Shown piece by piece: positions 8,923-16,054 of a DNA stretch of 64,000 nucleotides. Within the stretch, counting starts at the first letter, position 1, and the number at the start of each line of letters is the position of its first letter. The notes below the pieces were generated by a model. That model did not search any database and was not told the origin of the DNA. It saw only the letters and a list, made by a program, of their open reading frames with translations. Made by a program: the position numbers and the translations under genes. The DNA lies in the NCBI RefSeq assembly GCF_042665545.1, contig NZ_JBHTCM010000009.1:62001-126000 (forward strand). Direction: 5' to 3'. The stretch is from Rhodocista pekingensis. GTDB taxonomy: Bacteria > Pseudomonadota > Alphaproteobacteria > Azospirillales > Azospirillaceae.

Positions 8923-9723
8923 ATGGGCCACCAGCGTCTTGGAAAGCTGCCTGCCCTTCGTTCCCTGCCGGAGATTGTCCGTTATCTCGTTGCTGGAGGA
9001 ACGCCAACAGACGATCTGGTCGATCAGGTGACTAGAATTGGCCAGGATGCTCTAAAACGCGGCCAGCAAGATCCCTTATTTGTCGAAGCACTATGGTTGT
9101 TGGCGCGACTTCCTCAGGCGGTTGGTTCTCCTGATGTGGCCGGTGCCTGCCAGGAAATTGGGTTGCCCGACACGTTACCGACGACATTGTCGGAAATGCT
9201 GGTCGTCTACGACAGCGCACTTGAACGGTTTCAACGGCGACAGCACGCGCATGTGACGGATCTCGGCGAAATCGCGCGTCGTGCTGGTGCATCCGCTTTG
9301 GGTGAGGCCATTCAAAGCCGGCTGCCCAGTCTATGGCAGCCGACCGCAGATGATCTCAGGACAACCCTTTCGACATTGAAGGGCACGGAGTCGTTTGCTG
9401 TGATGGCGCACAGCTTTTATGCGAACTTCGTGGGGCGGGTTATTCGCTACTACGTGGATCGAAATCTTCACAAAATGGTCGGCGTCGATAGGCTTAGTCG
9501 ATCTGTTTCAGATCTCCGGACATTTGATGATGCCATCAAACGGCACTGTAACGAAGCCGCACTGATCATGCGTAATTTTGCACGCGACTGGATGGGGAAG
9601 AACCACTACCGGGATGGTCGGACAGTAACCAGACAAGACATGGGTAGTTTTTCTGCCTTTGCCGTGGAGAAAATTGGGCGTGAACTGGAGCAGAGAAAGG
9701 GCCAGAGGAAGGATTTATCGTGA
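8923..9723 (+). CDS. Unknown all-helical partner protein of the QueC-like enzyme
   Basis: I do not recognise this 266-aa protein. The start at 8923 is preferred over an in-frame ATG at 8866 because a GGTAGGGG stretch precedes it; it makes the protein begin Met-Gly-His-Gln. The sequence looks alpha-helical throughout, with no membrane segment or evident catalytic motif; AHSFYANFVGRVIRYYVDRN near residue 170 is a likely core helix. The stop overlaps the GTG start of the QueC-like gene by 4 bp, so the two proteins are made together and probably work together. GC content is lower than in the flanking genes, which suggests recent transfer as cargo. It does not resemble what I remember of QatB, apart from the Met-Gly N-terminus. 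Confidence 0.8.
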   Translation: MGHQRLGKLPALRSLPEIVRYLVAGGTPTDDLVDQVTRIGQDALKRGQQDPLFVEALWLLARLPQAVGSPDVAGACQEIGLPDTLPTTLSEMLVVYDSALERFQRRQHAHVTDLGEIARRAGASALGEAIQSRLPSLWQPTADDLRTTLSTLKGTESFAVMAHSFYANFVGRVIRYYVDRNLHKMVGVDRLSRSVSDLRTFDDAIKRHCNEAALIMRNFARDWMGKNHYRDGRTVTRQDMGSFSAFAVEKIGRELEQRKGQRKDLS

Positions 9724-11582
9724 GACACCACCGGATCGAATGTGGCGTTGCGCAGTCTTCCACCCCTGATTCCATCATGATGGATGTGCAAGGCCCTGGC
9801 CGGAACGTCAAGCTTCGCATCGACTACATCACCCGAACGATGCTGGGAAATGTTCCGGACCTGCTGATTGATCTTCTGGAATTGGCGGCCTATGTCTACT
9901 GCGCTGATCAGCGGATCGGGCGCGGATCGGAAAAGCTGCCGAATTTCGGAGAAGACTGGCGACGTAGTCTGCATTTTTCTATCCCAGTCCGGCAGTTGGA
10001 CGTATGGCAGGATCCAGAGATCAACGACCTTCTGATCCAGACACTTGGTTTCCTTTCCGACGACAGCTACGAGTTTGAATTCCGGCAAGCGCAGGCACCG
10101 GCGCAGCCGCAGTCACTTTACTTTGCAAATCTGATCGACGGCTCAATGGAGAATGACGAGGTTGCTCTGTTCTCAGGCGGCATTGATTCGTTCGCGGGCG
10201 CGGTGGACGATGTCGCTATCAACGATAAGTCAGTCACCCTCGTCGGTCATTCTTCATCAACGAAGGTTCGTAATGTTCAGGAACTTCTTATCAGCGGCCT
10301 AAAGCAGCGCGGCTTTGAGCGAAAGATCTCGTACATTCCTGTATGGGTCAGCAATGAAAGTGAGCGCGCGCGTGAATACACCCAGCGAACCCGTTCATTT
10401 CTTTTCGCCTGTCTCGGGTTGGTTGTCGCGCGCATGTCCGGAAAGGACAGTTTCAGCTTCTACGAGAATGGTGTGGTCAGCATCAACCTGCCCTTGGCAG
10501 GTGACGTGATCGGCGGGCGTGCGACCCGCACCACGCATCCAAAGGTCCTGCGGGGGTTGGAGGGGCTGTTCTCGGCCCTGCTGGAGCGCGACATCCAAAT
10601 CCGCACGCCACTGCAATGGCTGACCAAAAAGGAGGTCGTCCTCAGAATCAGGGACGCGGGCTTCTCAGACAGGCTGGCGATGACGGTCAGTTGCACACGA
10701 CCACGAAAATGGACTGGAACGCAAAAGCATTGCGGTGTCTGCTCGCAATGCATCGACCGCCGTTTTGCGGTGTTGGCTGCCGGAATGGGTGATCACGAGC
10801 CCGCGGACAGCTATATGCGGGACCTGCTCCTGGCGGACCGGAGCTCCGATGACGATCTGCGCATGGCCCTCAGTTATGTATCCTTTTTCCAGCGGCTGGG
10901 AAGCACCTCGAAAGAACGCTTTCTGATCGATCATCCTGAAATCGTACCAGCATTGGACCGGTTTCCCGGCTTGTCAGCCGAAGAAGCCGGCACAAGGCTC
11001 TACAGTCTGTTCCAACGGCACGCAAAAGCTGTGGAGGACGTCATTGCCAATGCAGTGACCAAGCATTCCCGATCCCTATTCCGCAATGAGCTGCCATCCG
11101 GTTCTCTCTTGGCCGTCTGCTTCAGCCGGGGACATGTCGAAGTCGCTCCGGCCCCAGATTACGATACCCGAACCAAGGCCTTCATCGACAGGCTCAGCGC
11201 CCCCATCCTTGAATTCGCCGTCGATGGACGGGGGAAGCGGGTGCTGTTTCGCGGGGAGCACAGTCTTGATGGGGCAAATTTTCGGATGGTCGAGGCATTG
11301 ATCGAGAATTTCCGGAGGGCAAAAGCTGTCGATGAGGAGATCCCGTTTATGGCTTCAGTCGATCTGGCGGATCGGCTTGGGCTGAACGATCAGTCCATGC
11401 GGCAGCAATTACGCCGGCTCCGGGAGGCGCTTGAGCCTCTTGTCGTCAGTCTCGGAATCCCTCTCGACCAGGATACTTTCATCCAGACCAAAGAGCGTTC
11501 GGGTTATCGCTTGAACCCGGCGCTGCGGGAAGTTTCGATGGCCGACATCCGAAGCGAATCCGCGCTGTTGTCAAAGGCCTGA
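9720..11582 (+). CDS. QueC-like PP-loop enzyme fused to a C-terminal winged-helix domain
   Basis: The 620-aa product contains a QueC-type ATP pyrophosphatase: the PP-loop FSGGIDSF (Ser152-Ser157), TRSFLFACLG, YENGVVSINLPLAG, and four zinc-ligand cysteines at 325, 338, 341 and 344 (SCTRPRK...HCGVCSQCIDRR). QueC makes the deazaguanine precursor preQ0; relatives QatC and Cap9 belong to Qat and type IV CBASS anti-phage systems. About 140 residues precede the PP-loop. The last 100 residues (DLADRLGLNDQSMRQQLRRL and TKERSGYRLNP) look like an OmpR-type winged helix, which is unusual for QueC. No other queuosine gene is nearby, so a defence role is more likely than queuosine synthesis. GTG start, coupled to the upstream gene by a 4-bp overlap. 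Confidence 0.88.
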   Translation: MRHHRIECGVAQSSTPDSIMMDVQGPGRNVKLRIDYITRTMLGNVPDLLIDLLELAAYVYCADQRIGRGSEKLPNFGEDWRRSLHFSIPVRQLDVWQDPEINDLLIQTLGFLSDDSYEFEFRQAQAPAQPQSLYFANLIDGSMENDEVALFSGGIDSFAGAVDDVAINDKSVTLVGHSSSTKVRNVQELLISGLKQRGFERKISYIPVWVSNESERAREYTQRTRSFLFACLGLVVARMSGKDSFSFYENGVVSINLPLAGDVIGGRATRTTHPKVLRGLEGLFSALLERDIQIRTPLQWLTKKEVVLRIRDAGFSDRLAMTVSCTRPRKWTGTQKHCGVCSQCIDRRFAVLAAGMGDHEPADSYMRDLLLADRSSDDDLRMALSYVSFFQRLGSTSKERFLIDHPEIVPALDRFPGLSAEEAGTRLYSLFQRHAKAVEDVIANAVTKHSRSLFRNELPSGSLLAVCFSRGHVEVAPAPDYDTRTKAFIDRLSAPILEFAVDGRGKRVLFRGEHSLDGANFRMVEALIENFRRAKAVDEEIPFMASVDLADRLGLNDQSMRQQLRRLREALEPLVVSLGIPLDQDTFIQTKERSGYRLNPALREVSMADIRSESALLSKA

Positions 11583-11589
11583 AATCGCT

Positions 11590-11672
11590 ACGTCACAAGC
11601 TGAAACCCGCACGTCACACACTCCGTACCAGCCCCTCGGAAATGGGGGGCTTTTTCGTGTCCGGACGTCACA
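11590..11672. repeat. Three direct copies of ACGTCACA
   Basis: ACGTCACA occurs at 11590-11597, 11611-11618 and 11665-11672; the first and last share the extension AG. They flank the terminator after the QueC-like gene and precede the AlpA-like HTH gene, so they may be binding sites for a phage regulator. Too short to exclude chance. Confidence 0.4.
11630..11655 (+). terminator. Rho-independent terminator after the QueC-like gene
   Basis: AGCCCC (11630-11635) pairs with GGGGCT (11646-11651), followed by a run of T to 11655. It lies 48 bp past the stop of the QueC-like gene and closes that two-gene module, separating it from the phage early genes. Confidence 0.75.
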
Positions 11673-11786
11673 AGAAAATTCAGGTCTGACCATATCGGCA
11701 GAACCGTAATCCGCTGAAAATACTCGCATATCCAAGCACTCCAACGTGACTGGATGAAAAGACGAGATGCAGCAGCGGAGTTGTCC

Positions 11787-11972
11787 ATGCACATCAGCCA
11801 TTTAACCCAAACCGATCTGGCCCGGCGCTGGCGGATCAGCCCGCGCACCCTGGAGCGGTGGCGCTGGCTGGGACAGGGGCCGAAATACCTGAAGATCGGC
11901 GGCCGCGTCGTCTATCGCTTGGCAGATATCGAAGCCTACGAAGCAGAAAAGCAGCGGGAGGCGGTCGTATGA
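11787..11972 (+). CDS. AlpA/excisionase-like helix-turn-helix protein
   Basis: The 61-aa protein is a MerR/AlpA-type DNA-binding domain: LTQTDLARRWRISPRTLERW is the helix-turn-helix and YLKIGGRVVYRLADIEAYE the wing. Such proteins act as excisionases or regulators of phage early genes. The start at 11787 is chosen because GGAG lies six bases before it; an in-frame ATG at 11754 lacks this. The stop overlaps the next gene's ATG as ATGA, so it is the first gene of the early operon. Confidence 0.8.
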   Translation: MHISHLTQTDLARRWRISPRTLERWRWLGQGPKYLKIGGRVVYRLADIEAYEAEKQREAVV

Positions 11973-12409
11973 TCCAGGCGTTGACAGCAGGCACCTGCGC
12001 AGAATCCCGCAGCGGTCACTTTGTTTTCTCCCCGGTTCGCGGGCGAAACCGGGCGAAAACACGCGAATTTGTCCAGGGAACCGCATTCTGTACTTCACTG
12101 GGGATGCAGACCCCCGATCCCACCCGCACCCTGGTCGCCGACGAAACTGCACTCCTGGACTGGCTCCGGACCGCGCAGCCGGGTGACCGATTCGTCTACC
12201 ACATCGGCCACCTCGCCGCCGACCGTGTGCGCGGCACCACCGGCCTCACCGACCCGCAGCGGGAGGCGCTGTGCCGGCTGGCTGACCGCGTTCTGACGCT
12301 GGTCACCGACGACACGCTGACGGCGGCACAGCGCCGCCGGGCCGACGGGCAGATGGCCTATCTCGTCATCAAGATGTCCGGCCGAAAGGTCGGCAGGAGG
12401 TTTCCATGA
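11969..12409 (+). CDS. Hypothetical phage early protein
   Basis: The 146-aa product begins at the ATGA overlap with the HTH gene. The convincing part starts at the internal Met encoded at 12104: TLVADETALLDWLRTAQPGD followed by FVYHIGHLAADR. That is a recognisable small alphaproteobacterial phage protein of unknown role. The 45 residues before it are rich in Arg and Gly and may not be translated, so the true start could be 12104. The stop overlaps the next start as ATGA. Confidence 0.6.
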   Translation: MIQALTAGTCAESRSGHFVFSPVRGRNRAKTREFVQGTAFCTSLGMQTPDPTRTLVADETALLDWLRTAQPGDRFVYHIGHLAADRVRGTTGLTDPQREALCRLADRVLTLVTDDTLTAAQRRRADGQMAYLVIKMSGRKVGRRFP

Positions 12410-12903
12410 CCGCCACCCCGACGCCGACCAACCGGGTCACCCTGGACGCCCTGACGGTGATGCCGGTCGGCGAGATCGCTGGCCTACCGGTCGACCAGCT
12501 GGCCCTGCTGCTCGACGATCTGGCCGAGATGAAAGCCCGGCTGAAGCGGCTGGACGACTGGCTGAACGGCGCGCTGGCCCTGCGCTACGGCGAGCGCGCG
12601 CAGGCCCTGCGCCGCGATCAGGGCAAGCTCACCGGCATCGTCCGGATCGAGGAGGCCGACGGCTTCGTCGCCATCTGCGACGTGCCGAAGAGGCCCGAGT
12701 ACGACCAGGAGAAGCTCCGCGCGGCGGTCGGCACCCTCCGGTCCTGGGGCTCCAACCCCGACGACTACGTGACCACCGAGATCAAGGTCAGCGAGACGAA
12801 GTACGGCGCCTGGCCCCCGGAAATCCGCCGGCTGTTCGAGCCGGCGCGCACCGTCCGGCTCGGCAAGCCGAGCTTCCGCATCGAGCGCCCGACGCCGCAC
12901 TGA
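12406..12903 (+). CDS. Hypothetical phage early protein
   Basis: The 165-aa soluble protein has a helical first half (VDQLALLLDDLAEMKARLKR) and a second half ending WPPEIRRLFEPARTVRLGKP. It does not match a family I can name. It is coupled by ATGA overlap to the preceding gene and lies just before the recombination and replication genes, so it belongs to the phage early operon. Confidence 0.7.
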   Translation: MTATPTPTNRVTLDALTVMPVGEIAGLPVDQLALLLDDLAEMKARLKRLDDWLNGALALRYGERAQALRRDQGKLTGIVRIEEADGFVAICDVPKRPEYDQEKLRAAVGTLRSWGSNPDDYVTTEIKVSETKYGAWPPEIRRLFEPARTVRLGKPSFRIERPTPH

Positions 12904-13019
12904 CCCTGCCCGGACGCGGCGGGGTGGCCCTCTCCGCAAGGACGGGCGGGCTTCCCTTCGGCGCCTGGTCAACACCCCGCCGCACCCCTTCGACCTGCCT
13001 TTTCAAGGAGCCATAGATC

Positions 13020-13871
13020 ATGGCCATCCGCATCATCACCGCCGACGAGCGCCTGTCGGCCGCCAGCAACAAGACCAGCTTCGCCGTTTTCGGGCCACCC
13101 GGGGTCGGCAAGACCTCGCTGCTGAAGACCCTGCCGCCGGACCGTACCTTGTGCCTCGACCTGGAGGCGGGGCTGAAATCCGTCCAGGACTGGCGGGGCG
13201 CCAGCATCCCGATCCGCAGCTACCTGGATTTCCGCGACCTCGTCGTTCTGATCAGCGGCCCCGATCCGGCCGTCCACCCGACCGCCACCTATGGCGAGGC
13301 GCATTACCAGCATGTCCGGGCCAGCCATGCCGATAGCGGGCTGGAAGCGTTCCTGGCCTCCAAGCCCATCCTCTTCGTCGACAGCATCACCGACCTGTCC
13401 CGGCAGGTGATGACCTTTGCCCGCCAGCAGCCCGAAGCCTTTTCCGAGCGCACCGGCAAGCCCGATGTGCGGGGGGCGTATGGCCTGCTCGGGCGTGAGG
13501 TGATCCACGCTTTGAAGCTGCTCCAGCACGCGCCCGGCAAGACGGTGATCTTCGTCGGCGTGCTGGAACGGATCACCGATGAGTTCAACGCCGTCACCTG
13601 GCAGCCCCAGATGGAGGGCGCCAAGATCGGCCGCGAACTGCCGGGCATCGTCGACCAGGTCATGACGATGCATTTCTTCGACAGCACCAGCGACGGCGGA
13701 TTTGCCTTCAACGAGAAGGGCGAACACCGGCGGCTGGTCTGTCGAGCGGGCAATCCCTGGGGCCTGCCGGCCAAGGACCGCAGCGGCCGCCTCGACCCGA
13801 CCGAGCCGCCTGACCTCACCGCCCTTTTCACCAAGATCAACGCGCCCGGCACTGCCGCCGCGACCGCCTGA
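13020..13871 (+). CDS. Phage RecA/Sak4-like ATP-binding protein
   Basis: The 283-aa protein carries a Walker A motif FGPPGVGKTSLLKT near residue 22, the following DRTLCLDLEAG, and a Walker B-like ILFVDSITDLSRQV near residue 118. This is the arrangement of phage AAA_24/Sak4-type RecA-fold ATPases that work with an ssDNA-binding protein in phage recombination. The next genes are an ssDNA-binding-like protein and an exonuclease, which completes a phage recombination set. A strong ribosome site, AAGGAG, lies upstream at about 13004. Confidence 0.85.
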   Translation: MAIRIITADERLSAASNKTSFAVFGPPGVGKTSLLKTLPPDRTLCLDLEAGLKSVQDWRGASIPIRSYLDFRDLVVLISGPDPAVHPTATYGEAHYQHVRASHADSGLEAFLASKPILFVDSITDLSRQVMTFARQQPEAFSERTGKPDVRGAYGLLGREVIHALKLLQHAPGKTVIFVGVLERITDEFNAVTWQPQMEGAKIGRELPGIVDQVMTMHFFDSTSDGGFAFNEKGEHRRLVCRAGNPWGLPAKDRSGRLDPTEPPDLTALFTKINAPGTAAATA

Positions 13872-13882
13872 AGGAGAGCACC

Positions 13883-14608
13883 ATGTATGATCTGAACGAT
13901 GCCCAGCCGCAAATGGCCCCGGCTGGCGACCTGATCCCGGACGGCTCCTTCGCCCGCGTGCGCATGACCATCCGCCCGGGTGGCGTGAACGGCTCCAGCC
14001 CGCTGGATGCCGGGTTGCTGACCGCCTCGAAATCTTCCGACGCCAAGATGCTGGATTGCGAATTCACCGTCGTCGAGGGGCCGTTTGCCCGGCGGAAATT
14101 CTGGCAGAACTTCACCGTGGCTGGCGGCAAACTGGATGACAAGGGCGTGTCCAAGGGCTGGAACATCGCCAAGGCCGCCTTCCGCGCCATGGTGGACAGT
14201 GCCCTGGGGTTGGACCCCAAGGATATGGGCGATGCCGCCAAGGCCAAACGCACCCTGCGCGGATTGAAGGATCTGGACGGCATCACCTTTGTCGCCCGCA
14301 TCATGGTCGAGCCGGCGAGCAACCCGCAATACAAGGATGCCAACAAGCTGGCCCATGTGGTGACGCCCGATGAGCCGCAGCACGCAATGGTGCTGCGCGG
14401 GGAGACGGTGCCGCCGGAACCGGTGAACGCCAAGCCGCGCAAGGCGACGGAACCCGTGGCGCAAGGTGGCCCCGCCTGGGCTGCCAACCCACCGGCCACC
14501 GCCAACAACGGCACCGCCTGGAATGCGGCCCCCGCCTGGGCGGGCCAGACCACGCCGCCCCCATCGCCGCCCGCCGCTCCGGCTGGGCCGGCATGGCTGA
14601 ACGGCTGA
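13883..14608 (+). CDS. DUF669-like ssDNA-binding candidate
   Basis: The 241-aa protein has a folded first 170 residues (MLDCEFTVVEGPFARRKFWQ, then GGKLDDKGVSKGWNIAKAAF) that resemble phage DUF669-type proteins, many of which are thought to bind single-stranded DNA. The last 60 residues are rich in Pro, Ala and Gly and are probably disordered, like the tail of an SSB, although the usual acidic tip is missing. It starts 11 bp after the RecA-like ATPase behind AAGGAG, so the two are likely partners. Confidence 0.7.
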   Translation: MYDLNDAQPQMAPAGDLIPDGSFARVRMTIRPGGVNGSSPLDAGLLTASKSSDAKMLDCEFTVVEGPFARRKFWQNFTVAGGKLDDKGVSKGWNIAKAAFRAMVDSALGLDPKDMGDAAKAKRTLRGLKDLDGITFVARIMVEPASNPQYKDANKLAHVVTPDEPQHAMVLRGETVPPEPVNAKPRKATEPVAQGGPAWAANPPATANNGTAWNAAPAWAGQTTPPPSPPAAPAGPAWLNG

Positions 14609-14627
14609 CCGGGCCGGCACCACCGGC

Positions 14628-14879
14628 ATGACCGACGATGAATGGCAGGCGCTGGCAACGCGCGAAGCGGCGAGGGCGATCGGACAATGGCTGGAAGGAC
14701 GTGGTCGGTTGCATCAGCCCATTTCGGTGCTGACGCTGGCAGAGCTGGAAGCGATGGCGGCAAACGCCGTCGCCCGGTTCGTGGTGCTGGCCGCCCAACG
14801 GATCCGCGACCAGCCAAACGACAGCCAGGACCCCGGATCAGGTCCGGGGCAGGCTCTGACCCGGCTCTTGCTCGGATAG
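14628..14879 (+). CDS. Small hypothetical phage protein
   Basis: The 83-aa product has a plausible helical composition (DEWQALATREAARAIGQWLE, AELEAMAANAVARFVVLAAQ) and no named family. It overlaps in another frame the upstream part of the DUF6511-like reading frame, so one of the two starts is misjudged: either this gene is real and the next begins later, or the reverse. Confidence 0.55.
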   Translation: MTDDEWQALATREAARAIGQWLEGRGRLHQPISVLTLAELEAMAANAVARFVVLAAQRIRDQPNDSQDPGSGPGQALTRLLLG

Positions 14880-15241
14880 GCCCTTGTGAACTGTGCCACC
14901 GGGAGGGACGCGGCTTCCTCTACCTGCACAGGCACAATCCGCTGCTATTCCATCGCTTCTGCTCCATGGGCTGCCTTGATGCAGGATCCCGTCTGGCAAA
15001 GGAGAATAACGGGATGATCGACAAGACCGCACGGGAAGTGCGGGCGCTGAAGGACGCCCGCCGCCCCTTTGCCGAGGCGCTGACCGACCTTGGCCTGATG
15101 GAACCCTTTTTCCATCGCACCGCCGCCGAGATCGACCGCCTGATCGAGGCCGCCGTCACCGGCTATGTCGAGAGTATGCAGCGCCAAGCGGGCGTGCAGG
15201 AGCGGACCGGCACCGCGCTGGACGACCCATTGCCGTTCTGA
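14687..15241 (+). CDS. DUF6511-like zinc-cluster phage protein
   Basis: The convincing part begins near 14880: CELCHREGRGFLYLHRHNPL followed by FHRFCSMGC gives a four-cysteine zinc cluster, then a helical C-terminus (MIDKTAREVRALKDARRPFA and IDRLIEAAVTGYVESMQRQ). This layout matches phage DUF6511 proteins, whose role is unknown. The start is a problem: between 14687 and the cluster there is no ATG, GTG or TTG in frame, and that stretch reads as an artefact of the overlapping gene. A rare start codon near 14880 or a frameshift from the preceding gene is possible. Confidence 0.6.
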   Translation: MAGRTWSVASAHFGADAGRAGSDGGKRRRPVRGAGRPTDPRPAKRQPGPRIRSGAGSDPALARIGPCELCHREGRGFLYLHRHNPLLFHRFCSMGCLDAGSRLAKENNGMIDKTAREVRALKDARRPFAEALTDLGLMEPFFHRTAAEIDRLIEAAVTGYVESMQRQAGVQERTGTALDDPLPF

Positions 15242-15256
15242 AATCGGGCCGCCGCC

Positions 15257-16054
15257 ATGATCGACCTTAACCACGGTTCCGGCTGCCAGTATGAGCGACC
15301 GACCCGCGACCCCGGCATTGCTGCCGCCATCAACGCTGCCATCGATGCTGCCCTGGCCACCCGCAACCGGGCACAGCCGCCCCGACACTATGTCAGCACC
15401 TCGGGCATCGGTCGCGAATGCCTGCGCCAGATCCAGTACGACTATCTCGCCCTGCCAAAGGATGCAGGGGCTGACTTCACGGGCGCCACCCTGCGCATCT
15501 TCGAGGCCGGCCATCGCGGCGAGGACGTCGTCGCCGACTGGCTGCGCGCCGCCGGCTTCGATCTGCGCACCCACCGCCGGGACGGCCGTCAGTTCGGCTT
15601 CTCGGCGCTGGATGGGCGGTTCCGTGGCCATATCGATGGCTGCGTCGTCTCCGGTCCCGCCGCCATCGCCTATCCGGCGCTGTGGGAGAACAAGTGCCTG
15701 GGTGCGGCTTCCTGGAAGGAGGTGGTCAAGCGGGGCGTAACCCTGGCCCGGCCTGTCTACGCAGCACAGATCGCGCTGTATCAGGCCTATATGGACTTGA
15801 CCGAACCGGTCCTGTTCACGGCGCTGAACCGCGATAGCTGGGAACTGCACGCCGAACTGGTGCCCTATGACGCGCCGCTGGCGCAGCGGATGAGCGACCG
15901 GGCGGTGGAGGTGGTGCAGGCATCCGCGGCGCAGGAACTGCTCCCCCGTGCCGCCGCCCACCGCACCTCGGCCCTGTGTCGCGGCGGCTGGACCGGCGGC
16001 GAATGGCACGCGCCCTGCGCCTGGCAGGACCGTTGCTGGGGGCCTGCGCCATGA
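15257..16054 (+). CDS. PD-(D/E)XK exonuclease, phage recombination type
   Basis: The 265-aa protein has the core of a RecB/lambda-exonuclease-like PD-(D/E)XK nuclease: Glu in EAGHRGEDVVADWLRAAG, Asp in FRGHIDGCVV and the Glu-x-Lys in LWENKCLGA, with the conserved YAAQIALYQAYM helix after it. Several cysteines near the C-terminus (LCRGG...APCAWQDRCWG) could hold an iron-sulfur cluster as in Cas4/AddB-type nucleases. With the RecA-like ATPase, the SSB-like protein and the helicase it forms a phage recombination and replication module. Its stop overlaps the helicase start as ATGA. Confidence 0.87.
   Translation: MIDLNHGSGCQYERPTRDPGIAAAINAAIDAALATRNRAQPPRHYVSTSGIGRECLRQIQYDYLALPKDAGADFTGATLRIFEAGHRGEDVVADWLRAAGFDLRTHRRDGRQFGFSALDGRFRGHIDGCVVSGPAAIAYPALWENKCLGAASWKEVVKRGVTLARPVYAAQIALYQAYMDLTEPVLFTALNRDSWELHAELVPYDAPLAQRMSDRAVEVVQASAAQELLPRAAAHRTSALCRGGWTGGEWHAPCAWQDRCWGPAP

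Noticed and set aside
9720..11582. Assignment of the QueC-like gene to queuosine biosynthesis
   Set aside because: No queD, queE or queF-like gene is nearby, and the protein has extra N- and C-terminal domains absent from metabolic QueC.
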